Source: CG1-02-35-72 sp045046885 (GTDB lineage Bacteria; Bacteroidota; Bacteroidia; Flavobacteriales; Flavobacteriaceae). From it: a stretch of DNA of 64,000 nucleotides. Of the stretch, positions 52,515 to 62,032 are shown piece by piece (the stretch's first letter is position 1; each line of letters begins with the position of its first letter). The notes under the pieces are model-generated. The model searched no databases, was not told the origin of the DNA, and saw only the letters and a program-made list of their open reading frames with translations. The position numbers and the translations under genes are program-made. The DNA lies in contig JASFYX010000023.1 in NCBI GenBank assembly GCA_045046885.1, positions 1 through 64,000 of the forward strand, read 5' to 3'.

Positions 52515-53129
52515 TTAAAGTTTGATTCCCATAAAACTCATAAAGGCAATGGCCATTAATCCGGTAAGGATAAATGTAATGCCTAAACCTCTAAGCGGTG
52601 CGGGAATATTTGAATATGTTATTTTTTCTCTTATTGAAGCTAAAGCTAAGATGGCTAAAAACCAACCAATACCCGAACCAAAGCCGTACACAACAGATTC
52701 TGTTACGGTAGAAAAGTCTTTTTGTTGCATAAATAACGCGCCTCCTAAAATGGCACAGTTTACAGCGATAAGTGGTAAAAAGATACCCAATGAACTGTAC
52801 AAAGCCGGTGAGAATTTTTCGACAATCATTTCAACTAGTTGTACCATAGCTGCAATAACAGCTATAAACATAATGTAACTCAAGAAACTTAAATCTATAT
52901 CGGCGTAAGAAGCATCTAACCATTGTAGAGCACCAGGACGTAAAATATACTGGTCTAATAAATAGTTGAATGGGACTGTGATTGTCAAAACAAAAATGAC
53001 AGCAGCACCTAACCCTACGGCTGTTTTAACCGATTTAGAGACGGCTAAAAAAGAACACATACCTAAGAAATAGGCAAAAATCATATTGTCTATAAAGATA
53101 CTTTTTATAAATATATTAGCTAATTCCAT
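52515..53129 (-). CDS. nqrE: Na+-translocating NADH:quinone reductase subunit E
   Basis: The 204-residue membrane subunit has six helices. C25 (FLGMCSFLAV) and C125 (AVNCAILGG) match the cysteines that, with those of NqrD, hold an iron-sulfur centre inside the membrane. It lies 14 bases after nqrD and 23 before nqrF. Confidence 0.95.
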   Translation of the reverse strand: MELANIFIKSIFIDNMIFAYFLGMCSFLAVSKSVKTAVGLGAAVIFVLTITVPFNYLLDQYILRPGALQWLDASYADIDLSFLSYIMFIAVIAAMVQLVEMIVEKFSPALYSSLGIFLPLIAVNCAILGGALFMQQKDFSTVTESVVYGFGSGIGWFLAILALASIREKITYSNIPAPLRGLGITFILTGLMAIAFMSFMGIKL

Positions 53130-53143
53130 AATTTATCTGCTGA

Positions 53144-53812
53144 TTATTGTTCTGTTAATTTTGTATTAAATGTCCTTTGAACCCAAATATAAATACCTAC
53201 TACTATAAGCGCCATAGGAGCTAAAAGCATAAAACCATTATTTTCGTAACCAAAAGCATAAAGACCTGTAGATTCTGAAATAGTTTTGGCCTTATGGCCA
53301 AGTATTTCCCAGCCCCCAAGTTTACCTGAGCCTAAAAGTTCTCTAAAAAAGGATACAACTACCAAAATAAGACCGTATCCTGCACCATTTCCTAATCCGT
53401 CTAAAAGGGACTCCCAAGGTTTGTTGGCTAAAGCAAAAGCTTCGAGCCTACCCATTACTATACAGTTTGTAATGATTAATCCTACAAAGACTGAGAGCTC
53501 TTTACTCACATCGTAAGCATAGGCTTTTAGTGTTAAATCTACTAAGATTACCAAAGCTGCTACAATTACTAATTGGACTATAATTCTTATTCGGTTTGGA
53601 ATTAAATTCCGTAATAACGACACAATTAAATTACTGGCTGCTACCACTACGGTAACAGATATAGCCATAACTATGGCGGGTTTTAATTGTACTGTTACCG
53701 CTAAAGCTGAACAAATACCCAAAACCTGAACAGTAATAGGGTTGTTATCGTTTAACGGATCTTTTAAAAGTTTTATATTTTTCTTTGAAAATAAGCCTTC
53801 TCTTTCTGCCAT
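53144..53812 (-). CDS. nqrD: Na+-translocating NADH:quinone reductase subunit D
   Basis: The 222-residue membrane subunit is homologous to NqrE, with six helices in inverted topology. C34 (LGICSALAVT) and C117 (TNCIVMGR) are the partner cysteines of the intramembrane iron-sulfur centre. The N-terminal soluble stretch (1-25) is typical. Confidence 0.95.
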   Translation of the reverse strand: MAEREGLFSKKNIKLLKDPLNDNNPITVQVLGICSALAVTVQLKPAIVMAISVTVVVAASNLIVSLLRNLIPNRIRIIVQLVIVAALVILVDLTLKAYAYDVSKELSVFVGLIITNCIVMGRLEAFALANKPWESLLDGLGNGAGYGLILVVVSFFRELLGSGKLGGWEILGHKAKTISESTGLYAFGYENNGFMLLAPMALIVVGIYIWVQRTFNTKLTEQ

Positions 53813-53830
53813 AACTCTATTTTTAAAGCA

Positions 53831-54544
53831 TTAATTATTTTTGAAATAGATTAAGTAATGAGCCAAACGCTCTTTAATCATATCGTTAATACCATCTGAT
53901 GTTTTAGTTCCTCCAGAGATAGCATCTACTCCGTGCATATCACCAACTTTGGCACCGCCTTTAACAGTTCTTACAGATATAAAATTATTATCTGTAAAGC
54001 CTGCACTAGCATCTTTTAGAATTGTCTTGCCTATAAATTGTTTTTGAAACCATTTTTCGGTTATTTGAGCACCCAATCCAGGCGTTTCTCCTTTGTGGTC
54101 AAATACCGTTCCTTCGACGGTGTTTTTATCGTCATTTAAAGAAATGTATCCCCAAATGGCATCCCATAAACCAGCGCCGTAAAGCGGTACAACATAGAAT
54201 TTTTTACCGTCTTTTTCTACCAAATAAATAGGGTATAACTGATTTTTAGGGTCTTTTTTAATTTCCTTATGTAAATCAATATTAAAAGCATCAACACCCG
54301 TATTTACAGAGCCATCTGCATTAAGCGTTAACTCTTGCTTTACATAGTCTTTAAAAACCTTAGCCGCTTGATCGCGATCTACATCTACACCAATAGTCGC
54401 TAAGATACTTTGCATTTTTTCTTTTTTGATATTCGATTCGTAACGGTCTTTGGTAGCTTGACTAACAAAAGCTAAAATCAAAGCAACTACAATAACCAAT
54501 ATTGAAGCGAAACTAAAAGTATATACATTACTATTTCTATCCAT
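53831..54544 (-). CDS. nqrC: Na+-translocating NADH:quinone reductase subunit C
   Basis: The 237-residue subunit has one N-terminal membrane helix (about 9-27) and a periplasmic FMN domain. The covalent FMN site is T213 in DAISGGTKTS; the usual motif is SGAT, so Gly replaces Ala next to the acceptor Thr. ApbE at 24.6 kb is the likely FMN transferase. Its stop is separated by 2 bases from the nqrB start side. Confidence 0.94.
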   Translation of the reverse strand: MDRNSNVYTFSFASILVIVVALILAFVSQATKDRYESNIKKEKMQSILATIGVDVDRDQAAKVFKDYVKQELTLNADGSVNTGVDAFNIDLHKEIKKDPKNQLYPIYLVEKDGKKFYVVPLYGAGLWDAIWGYISLNDDKNTVEGTVFDHKGETPGLGAQITEKWFQKQFIGKTILKDASAGFTDNNFISVRTVKGGAKVGDMHGVDAISGGTKTSDGINDMIKERLAHYLIYFKNN

Positions 54545-54546
54545 AA

Positions 54547-55704
54547 CTAAGCCGTTTTAACTAAATTTTTTAAACGATTTTTACGGCGTTTAACGTTTGA
54601 TTGCACTACAAAATGATCTATGGTTGGCGCAAAGACATTCATCAATAAAATGGCCATCATAACACCTTCTGGGTACGCACTGTTAAATACGCGAATCATA
54701 ATGGCAAAAAGACCAACTAAAAAACCGTATATCCATTTTCCTTTGGTAGTTTGCGCAGAACTTACCGGATCTGTAGCCATAAATACCATACCGAAAGCAA
54801 AGCCACCTACAAGCATTTGTTCCCACCAAGGGAACGCCATAAGTGGATTAACAGCAAAAGCATTAAATATTAAACCCATAACACTTGCGCCTATTACAGA
54901 ACTAAGCATTATACGCCAACTGGCTACGCCCGTAAATATTAAAAGGGCTGCGCCAATGAGTATCATTAATACTGATGTTTCGCCGACAGAACCGGGAATA
55001 TAGCCCATAAACATATCCATAACGCTATGTCCTGTAATTTCATGACCTGTGGCTAAATGACCTAATAATGTTTCGCCTGAAACGGCATCTATTTTAGAAG
55101 CATCGGCTACCCATACTTTATCGCCCGACATATATGGGGCGTAAGAAAAGAATGCGAAGGCTCGTGCTAAAAGTGCGGGGTTCAAAATATTCATTCCTGT
55201 GCCACCAAAAACTTCTTTACCAATTACAACTGCAAAAACAACAGATAAAACCAACATCCATAAGGGTAAATCTACCGGCATAATAAGTGGAATAAGCATT
55301 CCTGTTACCAAATAGCCTTCGTTAACTTCGTGACCGCGTTTTATGGCAAATAAAAATTCTATACCTAAACCTACACCGTAAGAAATAATTACCATTGGCA
55401 AAATCTTACCAGCACCATAGCCCATTAAATGCCAAAAAGACAAATCGCCGCCTATTTGAGAAAAATGTTGGTACCCAACATTCCACATGCCAAAAAACAA
55501 GGCAGGTAGTAAGGCTAAAACTACGGTGTACATCACACGTTTTAAATCGACACCATCACGCACATGAGCGCCGTGTTTTGTGGTGTGATTTGGGACAAAT
55601 AAAAAGCTGTCTATTGCGAAAAAGGCTGGGGCATATTTTACTAACTTACCTCCTTTTTCAAAATTAGGTTTTATATTATCTAATGTTTTTCTTATAAATT
55701 TCAT
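54547..55704 (-). CDS. nqrB: Na+-translocating NADH:quinone reductase subunit B
   Basis: The 385-residue membrane subunit has about ten helices and carries covalent FMN and riboflavin, the core of the sodium pump. The likely FMN-bearing residue is T212 in DAVSGETLLG, where Glu replaces the usual Ala of SGAT. Other conserved blocks are GGTGMNILNPALLARAF and FMATDPVSSAQT. It lies between nqrA (18-base gap) and nqrC. Confidence 0.94.
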   Translation of the reverse strand: MKFIRKTLDNIKPNFEKGGKLVKYAPAFFAIDSFLFVPNHTTKHGAHVRDGVDLKRVMYTVVLALLPALFFGMWNVGYQHFSQIGGDLSFWHLMGYGAGKILPMVIISYGVGLGIEFLFAIKRGHEVNEGYLVTGMLIPLIMPVDLPLWMLVLSVVFAVVIGKEVFGGTGMNILNPALLARAFAFFSYAPYMSGDKVWVADASKIDAVSGETLLGHLATGHEITGHSVMDMFMGYIPGSVGETSVLMILIGAALLIFTGVASWRIMLSSVIGASVMGLIFNAFAVNPLMAFPWWEQMLVGGFAFGMVFMATDPVSSAQTTKGKWIYGFLVGLFAIMIRVFNSAYPEGVMMAILLMNVFAPTIDHFVVQSNVKRRKNRLKNLVKTA

Positions 55705-55722
55705 ATAAAAATATCTTAATTA

Positions 55723-57072
55723 TTAACCTACTTCTTTTATCATTAAATCTAATGCATATCGTATAACGTCTTGTGCTTCTAGTTTTGAGGTACTAGTAAA
55801 ATCTATTAACGCAAAATCTTCTGGAGCAACTTCATAAATACCGAGGTTTTCCAATTTTTCAATATTGCCAACCATAGCTGCCTTTATCAATTGCATTGGA
55901 TATACATCCATAGGGAAAACGCGTTCCATTTCGCCAGTAACAACTAGTGCGCGTTCTTCTCCATTTATATTGGTATCTAAATTGTACTTTTTATTGGGTG
56001 TTAACCATGAAAAGAAAGTCCGCGATAAACTCAATTTATTATTTCCTATAAAAGGATGCCATCCTAAAAATTCGTAATGATTCCCTTCTGGGATAACCGA
56101 AATTAAATTGGTATTAAAACTGAGGTAACTCTCTTTTTCTATTTTAAGACCTGTTAACACGTCTCCAGAAATAATTCTGTAATCGCCTTTGTTTAATTTC
56201 CCTTTAAAAAATTCTTTTAATGCTTGCCCTGTTTTTACCGTGTAATATTGAGGTGCTGTAACGCCTGTACCTGCTAGAGCAATAGTTCTTTGCACATTGT
56301 AGTGTCCTATTAAAAACAAATCGCCAATTATAGCTACATCTTGTGGATTTACAACCCAAATATTTTCTCCTTGATTAATAGGATTAATTTTAGCTATTTG
56401 AAAGCTCACATTTCCTGCGGGGTGTTTACCGCTTACTTTATAAATATTGGCGTCAGAAATACTTTCAAAAAAGGAAGCATCTTTGGCATCTATTCCTAAG
56501 TTTACTTTACCGTCTGTCAATTTCGATAAAACTGTAATACCTGCGGTAAAAGCCTCTTTTCTATTCGCTAAAATAAAGGCATAATCAACTGCTAAAGGCG
56601 CCGTGTTATAAGCTGAAATAAAAATATCTCTCGGTGTAACATCAGGATCTGCTACAACATCGTATGGACGTTGTTTAATATAAGGCCAGCAACCACTTTG
56701 TAAAATAGTTTCTTTAGCCTTATCTCTGGTGAGTGTATCTAAAGCTTCTTTTCCAAAATCTTTAAAAGTGTCCTTGTCGTCAGCTAAGATTTCTACGGCT
56801 AAAATTTTGCGTTTTGCACCTCGTTTAATGTTGGCAATTTTACCAGAAACAGGCGCTGTAAATTTTATTTGTTCTTTGTTTTTATCATAAAAAAGAACAT
56901 CGCCAATAGCCACAGTATCATCAACTTTAACATTTAATTTTGGTGTTAAGCCGTGAAAATCTATAGGTTGAATTGCAAACTGTTTTGGGCTTTTGGATGA
57001 GGTAGTTATTTTGTCCGGTTTACCTTGTAAAGGTATGTTTAAGCCCTTTTTTATATGAATGTCTTGTGACAT
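55723..57072 (-). CDS. nqrA: Na+-translocating NADH:quinone reductase subunit A
   Basis: The 449-residue soluble subunit on the cytoplasmic side starts with the diagnostic KKGLNIPLQGKP and has VAIGDVLFYDK and PVSGKIANIKRGAKR of the barrel-sandwich region. It is the first gene of the nqr operon, with a -7 box at 57110-57117. In the same intergenic region the T9SS plug gene has its own divergent promoter. Confidence 0.95.
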   Translation of the reverse strand: MSQDIHIKKGLNIPLQGKPDKITTSSKSPKQFAIQPIDFHGLTPKLNVKVDDTVAIGDVLFYDKNKEQIKFTAPVSGKIANIKRGAKRKILAVEILADDKDTFKDFGKEALDTLTRDKAKETILQSGCWPYIKQRPYDVVADPDVTPRDIFISAYNTAPLAVDYAFILANRKEAFTAGITVLSKLTDGKVNLGIDAKDASFFESISDANIYKVSGKHPAGNVSFQIAKINPINQGENIWVVNPQDVAIIGDLFLIGHYNVQRTIALAGTGVTAPQYYTVKTGQALKEFFKGKLNKGDYRIISGDVLTGLKIEKESYLSFNTNLISVIPEGNHYEFLGWHPFIGNNKLSLSRTFFSWLTPNKKYNLDTNINGEERALVVTGEMERVFPMDVYPMQLIKAAMVGNIEKLENLGIYEVAPEDFALIDFTSTSKLEAQDVIRYALDLMIKEVG

Positions 57073-57109
57073 ATTATGTATTTAAATTATAAATAATAAA
57101 AAAGTTGTG

Positions 57110-57117
57110 CAAATTTA
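57110..57117 (-). promoter_or_regulatory. -7 promoter element of the nqr operon
   Basis: TAAATTTG on the minus strand is an exact TAnnTTTG match, 37 bases before the nqrA ATG. Confidence 0.6.
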
Positions 57118-57172
57118 AAAAATATATTGGAGACGAGATAATAAATTATGTTATTTTACAAACCAATTCAGA

Positions 57173-57180
57173 TAAATTTG
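57173..57180 (+). promoter_or_regulatory. -7 promoter element of the T9SS plug gene
   Basis: TAAATTTG is an exact TAnnTTTG match, 40 bases before ATG 57221, divergent from the nqr promoter. Confidence 0.6.
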
Positions 57181-57220
57181 AAAAATATTTTTTATAATTT
57201 TAAAGTTCTTAATAGATAAG

Positions 57221-58474
57221 ATGAAATATAAATTTTTACTTTTTAAAATTAGTGTTATTTGTGTTTTTATAAGCACCTCTTTGCTCGCTCAAAAAACAGA
57301 AAAAAGAATAGCCCCTAACAATATAAAAAGCATACAAATAAAACCTTTAAAAATAAATGCCTATGTCCCCATTATTAAACTAGGAGAAAGTATTGAATTG
57401 TCTTTTGACGACCTTGATGGCGATGAAAAAAATTATACTTATTCAATTGTTCACTGCGATTATAATTGGCAGCCTAGTAAAATAGCACCTACAGAATATT
57501 TAAACGGCCTAACAACTGATAATATAAGAACATATAGCAATGCTTTTAACACTTATCAAATTTACACGCATTACAATCTTATTTTACCTAATGATAAAAT
57601 GAATTTTAAACTGAGTGGCAATTATATTCTACAAGTTAAAGACGATTATGATGAAATTATATTTACACGACGCTTTATGGTTTACGAGCCAAAAGTTAGC
57701 GTAGGTGTAAGTATTCATAAAAGCCCCAATATTGATAAATTTAATACACATCAAAATGTGCAATTTGTTGTTAATACCACAGGATTTAACATCAACAATC
57801 CGAGTGAAGAAATAAAAATAAGTCTTTATCAAAATAACGATTGGAATACCGTTATTACGGGATTAAAACCACAATATTATTCTGGGAATCAACTTATCTA
57901 TAAATACAGCGATAAAAGCCTTTTTGCTGCAGGTAATGAGTACTTATATTTTGACACTAAAAATATAAGAACAGCTGTAAATAATATAAGATCTGTGGTT
58001 TTAGAGGACATATATAACTCCTATTTATATGTTGACGAAGAACGCTTTAACAAACCCTATACGTATTATCCTGATATTGATGGTAATTTTGTCTTCAGAA
58101 ATTTAGAAAGTAATACCGCTATTACAGAAGCCGATTATTCTCAGGTGCATTTTAAACTAGAAACATCCTTTAAAAAAGACAAACACATTTATGTTTACGG
58201 TGCTTTTAACAATTGGCAAATAAACACGCAAAATGAACTTTTTTATAATACTACAAGTAAATTTTACGAAACCAAAATTTTGTTTAAACAAGGCTTTTAC
58301 AACTATAAATACATCGTTAAAAAAGACAATCGAATTGATTTAAATGCCTTGTCGGGAAGTTTTTACCAAACAGAAAACAACTACTCTATTTTGGTTTATT
58401 TATCGGAATTTGGTAGCCGTTATGATAGGCTTATAGGTGTTGGTTCTGCTAATTCTAAAATTTTACAGAATTAG
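57221..58474 (+). CDS. Type IX secretion system plug protein homologue (DUF5103)
   Basis: The 417-residue periplasmic protein has a signal peptide (about 1-23, ends LLAQ) and the DUF5103 pattern: LKINAYVPIIKLGESIELSFDDLDG (in part), SIVHCDYNWQPS, YSNAFNTYQIYTHY, FRNLESNTAITEADYSQVHF and a C-terminal CBM48-like fold (YVYGAFNNWQ, YNYKYIV). Family knowledge: Plug seals the periplasmic side of the SprA translocon of the T9SS. It supports an active pathway for the two T9SS substrates at the left end of the window. Confidence 0.87.
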   Translation: MKYKFLLFKISVICVFISTSLLAQKTEKRIAPNNIKSIQIKPLKINAYVPIIKLGESIELSFDDLDGDEKNYTYSIVHCDYNWQPSKIAPTEYLNGLTTDNIRTYSNAFNTYQIYTHYNLILPNDKMNFKLSGNYILQVKDDYDEIIFTRRFMVYEPKVSVGVSIHKSPNIDKFNTHQNVQFVVNTTGFNINNPSEEIKISLYQNNDWNTVITGLKPQYYSGNQLIYKYSDKSLFAAGNEYLYFDTKNIRTAVNNIRSVVLEDIYNSYLYVDEERFNKPYTYYPDIDGNFVFRNLESNTAITEADYSQVHFKLETSFKKDKHIYVYGAFNNWQINTQNELFYNTTSKFYETKILFKQGFYNYKYIVKKDNRIDLNALSGSFYQTENNYSILVYLSEFGSRYDRLIGVGSANSKILQN

Positions 58475-59206
58475 TTAATCCATTACCTTAAAAATTATGG
58501 GCTGCATATAGCTCACACTAACATTTCTATTACGTTGTTTGCCAGGTGTCATTTTTGGCAATAATCTTATAACACGTTCGGCTTCTTTTTCAAGACTTTT
58601 ATGTGGCCCTCTAGATTTTATTTTGGTGATATTCCCTTCTTTATCAATAGTAAACTTGACAAAAATCCTTTTAATGCCGGGTGTTAATCCTAAATCTTTA
58701 GCCAAATCGGTTCTAAACTTCTTACTTATCAGTTTATTTATTTTGTCGTTAAAACATTTTTTCATTTCGGCTTTGGTTCCTTTGCAACCTGGGTAAATGG
58801 GGGCTTCTTCAATTATAGTAAATGGAATATCGGCTTCAACTTCTTCTTCTTCTGTAACTTCAGTTATATCACTAATATCAACTGGTTTTACAGACTCTGT
58901 TTCATCTGTTTCTGTGGCTTCTAAAACTACTTCTTCTGCTTGAGAATTGTCTTTTACAACTTCAATTATTTCTGGTGCAGGAGGAGGAGGAGGAGGAGGT
59001 TTAATAGGCTCTGCTTTTTGCGTAAAAGGAATTTCTTCAGTTATCTCATCTGTCTTAAACATCCCTTGTAAACTGTCTATTTTATGATCGAAAGACTTGA
59101 TATTCATCACCAAATAAATAACCAATAAAGAGAGTGCTAGACCAAGTTGTAAGAATAATCTAGAGTAGTTTTCTAGCCTGTAGCGTGCATTTTTTTTAAC
59201 TTCCAT
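58475..59206 (-). CDS. tonB: Energy transducer TonB
   Basis: The 243-residue protein (ATG 59206; MEVKKN start as in flavobacterial homologues, with ATG 59215 three codons upstream as alternative) has one membrane helix (about 20-38), a Pro-rich stretch (PPPPPPPAPEI), an acidic linker and a C-terminal TonB domain (FVKFTIDKEGNITKI, VIRLLPKMTPGKQ). It passes energy from ExbBD to TonB-dependent receptors. It ends exactly next to the convergent plug gene, with no spacer. Confidence 0.92.
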   Translation of the reverse strand: MEVKKNARYRLENYSRLFLQLGLALSLLVIYLVMNIKSFDHKIDSLQGMFKTDEITEEIPFTQKAEPIKPPPPPPPAPEIIEVVKDNSQAEEVVLEATETDETESVKPVDISDITEVTEEEEVEADIPFTIIEEAPIYPGCKGTKAEMKKCFNDKINKLISKKFRTDLAKDLGLTPGIKRIFVKFTIDKEGNITKIKSRGPHKSLEKEAERVIRLLPKMTPGKQRNRNVSVSYMQPIIFKVMD

Positions 59207-59321
59207 AACGCACATTTTAAGATGGACTATAAAGTTAGCTACATATTGAAAATAAAAATATGATATTTATCAGTTTAATATATTTGTAATCAGTATGTAA
59301 TAAATAAATATAGAAAATTTT

Positions 59322-60104
59322 CTAAAAATCTTTCTTTTTAACTTTTACATTTATCCGCCACACGGGTAAAATAACCCATAGTGTAAGCATAGTTAAAGAG
59401 GCAAAAAGACCCATGTTTGTGCCGAAAAATTGTTTAAAAACAGCGCCTGTATAGCCTAAAAGAGCTGAAATATCTAATTTGAGGATTATGAGAATACGTG
59501 ATAAATCAATAGGATTAAACATTGAGGCTAGCAAGGCTACTTTGTCTAGAGGATAGTCATTAAAAACTACGAGTGAAATTAAAAAGAAGCCATCGTAAAT
59601 AACCGCTAAAAAGAGCCACATTAAAATAGCATAACCAAAACCTTTTATTTTGTTCTCGTTAGAGAGGGCTATGTTGTAAGAAAGCGCCACAAAAATAAAA
59701 TTTAAAAAACCTCCTACCACAATAAGTAAGATAAAGTTAAATATATCTGTCGATTTAAAAAGGCCATAAGCCACAAACGGAATACCCAATCCTAAAACCA
59801 AACTCAAGCTTAAAGAAATGGCAACCCCTAGATATTGCCCCATAAATATTTCTCTTCTTTTAAGCGGTTGTGCTAAAAGCAATTCGGTAAACTCACGTGA
59901 ATTATAATAATACATCACGCCAAAAATAGTTCCTATAAGAGGCGTCAACACAATAACTATATTCATTAGAGTAATTATGGCTTTTGAAACATTATTGTTT
60001 AAAAACAGCAATACAAAGCCTAAGATTAAATAAAATATAAAGTACACATAACTCCAGCGGCTACGCATTAAATCGAAAAAACTGTATTTTAATATTTTAA
60101 ACAT
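59322..60104 (-). CDS. nosY: NosY-type ABC permease
   Basis: The 260-residue protein has about six membrane helices and the MYYYNSREFTELLLAQPLKRREIFMGQY region (given here in part) typical of ABC-2/NosY permeases, with the coupling segment LLAQPLKRRE. With NosF it forms the ABC transporter needed for NosZ copper-centre maturation. It is the last gene of the cluster, 3 bases after nosF. Confidence 0.88.
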   Translation of the reverse strand: MFKILKYSFFDLMRSRWSYVYFIFYLILGFVLLFLNNNVSKAIITLMNIVIVLTPLIGTIFGVMYYYNSREFTELLLAQPLKRREIFMGQYLGVAISLSLSLVLGLGIPFVAYGLFKSTDIFNFILLIVVGGFLNFIFVALSYNIALSNENKIKGFGYAILMWLFLAVIYDGFFLISLVVFNDYPLDKVALLASMFNPIDLSRILIILKLDISALLGYTGAVFKQFFGTNMGLFASLTMLTLWVILPVWRINVKVKKKDF

Positions 60105-60107
60105 AAC

Positions 60108-60806
60108 TTATTCTTTTAGCAATTTAGCAATAGCCATTTCTATATCGTTTTCCTCGGTTTGTTTTTTAAGTGTTGCAACACTTCCTTTAAAATAAATTTT
60201 ACCGTCTAGTAAAAAGACAATTTCATCAGCAAATTCATTAACCAAACTCATAATATGAGTTGTTACCAAAAGCGTTTTACCTTTTTCTTTTTCTTTCTGA
60301 ATTATTTCTTTTAAATGAATTAATGAAATAGGGTCTAAGCCGGTTGTAGGTTCATCGAGAATAATTATAGGACTGTCGAACATAAAAGTCAGTACCAAAT
60401 TGACTTTTTGTTTGGTTCCGCCAGAAAGATTACTCAGTTTTTTATTTAAAAAGGAGGTTAAATCGAACCGCTCTATTAAAGGCATTTCATCAGCAGATTT
60501 TGGGCGTAAATTTTTAACCATTTTTATAAGTTCAGTAACAGTTAAATTCCCAGGGAAATTGGCTATTTGTGGTAGATAATTTATATCGTTTCTGTAAGCC
60601 CATTTACCTAAAATAGGTTTACTATCAATAAAAATAGTGCCTTTTTCAGGGACAACCATTCCTAAAATACTTTTAATAAGTGTTGTTTTTCCTGAGCCAT
60701 TTGGCCCTAAAATAGCATACAGTTTTGCAGACTCTAGTTTTAAATCTAGTGCATCTAAAACTTTAAGTTTCCCAAAAGTTTTGTGTAAATTTTCTATTTT
60801 AATCAT
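60108..60806 (-). CDS. nosF: NosF ABC ATPase
   Basis: The 232-residue ATPase has Walker A GPNGSGKTT at 34-42, signature LSGGTKQK, and Walker B IIILDEPTTGLDP. It powers NosY in delivering a sulfur- or copper-related substrate for NosZ assembly. It overlaps nosD by 4 bases and lies 3 bases before nosY. Confidence 0.9.
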   Translation of the reverse strand: MIKIENLHKTFGKLKVLDALDLKLESAKLYAILGPNGSGKTTLIKSILGMVVPEKGTIFIDSKPILGKWAYRNDINYLPQIANFPGNLTVTELIKMVKNLRPKSADEMPLIERFDLTSFLNKKLSNLSGGTKQKVNLVLTFMFDSPIIILDEPTTGLDPISLIHLKEIIQKEKEKGKTLLVTTHIMSLVNEFADEIVFLLDGKIYFKGSVATLKKQTEENDIEMAIAKLLKE

Positions 60807-62032
60807 TGTATTTTATGCATTAAAGGGGCATTATCTACTAATTTATCGGGTGTAAAAACAGGCGATACTTTTTCAGAAAAGTTTATAATATCTACAAATA
60901 AACTGCGCAGTAAGACTAATGTTTCGGGTGTTTTATTAACCACATAACTAAACAGTTTTACAGGGCGGTAAGGCACGTCGCCAATACCATTTTTATCTAA
61001 ATCGTAACCTGTATATTCGCTCCAAAAATTATTTTCAAAAAGATTACTGTTTATATTGCTGTTATATGATAAGTCGAAAGCATTGTACAAAAAGTTATTT
61101 TTTTTAAAAATATTTTGATAACAAGCACCACGTACTTTTATAGCCCATCCGTTTCTTAAAAAGGTATTATGTGTATAATTAATACGTGTAGAGCCTTCTA
61201 TATTTAAACCTATCGTATTTTGTTGAAAAGTATTATTCTTAATTTCGGCATCATATATTTCTTTTAAAAGCAATCCGTAGGAGGCTGTACCCCAATTATA
61301 TAAAAATTTATTATTGTACATTTTTATATGTTTTGAAAACATGACGGCTACTCCAGCTCCATTATTTTCAAAAGTATTATTGCGATATTCATTATTATTA
61401 GAAAACATAAAATGTAAACCATACCTCACATTGTTCTTGCTAATATTCTCTGAAATTATACTATTTTTAACAAATTCAAAATAAATACCATCTCTCAATC
61501 CTGAAACTTTATTGCCCTTAATTTTCATATGAGATGAATGCCACAAATGAATACCATTTCCTGAATTTGATTCGGTAATAGCATGACTTGTGATAATGTT
61601 ATTTACAATATTGCCAAAATGTGACTTTTCAATTAATAAACCAAAAAAAACATTTTTAAAAGTGTTGTTTATAATTAAAAAATGATTGCTTCTATAAACT
61701 AAAATAGCCGAATAGTCACTTGTATAACTTACCCCAACATTTATAATTGTCAAGTTCTGAACACTAAAATTATCAGTTTTAAAAGTAAAAATAGTTTCCT
61801 TATTCTCACCGTCAATTATAGGATTGTCAACTCCTATTATAGTTAAGGGCTTTTTTATAATAAGACCGTGTGTCTTATAAGTGCCTTTGTAAATTAAAAT
61901 TGTATCTCCTTTTTGAGCCAAATCTATAGCTGATGAAATAGTAGTCTGATGACACGTTTTACACACTTTTATAGTTGATGCCACGCTTAATAAAGGAAAA
62001 AGCAAAGCTATTATAAAACTTTTGTAGAACAT
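60803..62032 (-). CDS. nosD: NosD, periplasmic beta-helix copper-assembly protein
   Basis: The 409-residue exported protein has a signal peptide (1-18) and a right-handed beta-helix of N-rich coils (repeats such as NNTFKNVFFGLLIE, NNVRYGLHFMFSNNNEYRNN, in pieces, and NNTFQQNTIGLNIEGS). NosD supports maturation of the NosZ copper site. A CxxC-like KVCKTCHQ near residue 24-29 may bind copper. It overlaps nosF by 4 bases and nosL by 1 base. Confidence 0.92.
   Translation of the reverse strand: MFYKSFIIALLFPLLSVASTIKVCKTCHQTTISSAIDLAQKGDTILIYKGTYKTHGLIIKKPLTIIGVDNPIIDGENKETIFTFKTDNFSVQNLTIINVGVSYTSDYSAILVYRSNHFLIINNTFKNVFFGLLIEKSHFGNIVNNIITSHAITESNSGNGIHLWHSSHMKIKGNKVSGLRDGIYFEFVKNSIISENISKNNVRYGLHFMFSNNNEYRNNTFENNGAGVAVMFSKHIKMYNNKFLYNWGTASYGLLLKEIYDAEIKNNTFQQNTIGLNIEGSTRINYTHNTFLRNGWAIKVRGACYQNIFKKNNFLYNAFDLSYNSNINSNLFENNFWSEYTGYDLDKNGIGDVPYRPVKLFSYVVNKTPETLVLLRSLFVDIINFSEKVSPVFTPDKLVDNAPLMHKIQ

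Noticed and set aside
52522..55003. Plus-strand frames opposite the nqr genes (for example 52522-52878, 54620-55003)
   Set aside because: They are antisense shadows of strongly conserved nqr coding sequence, with low-complexity, non-homologous products.
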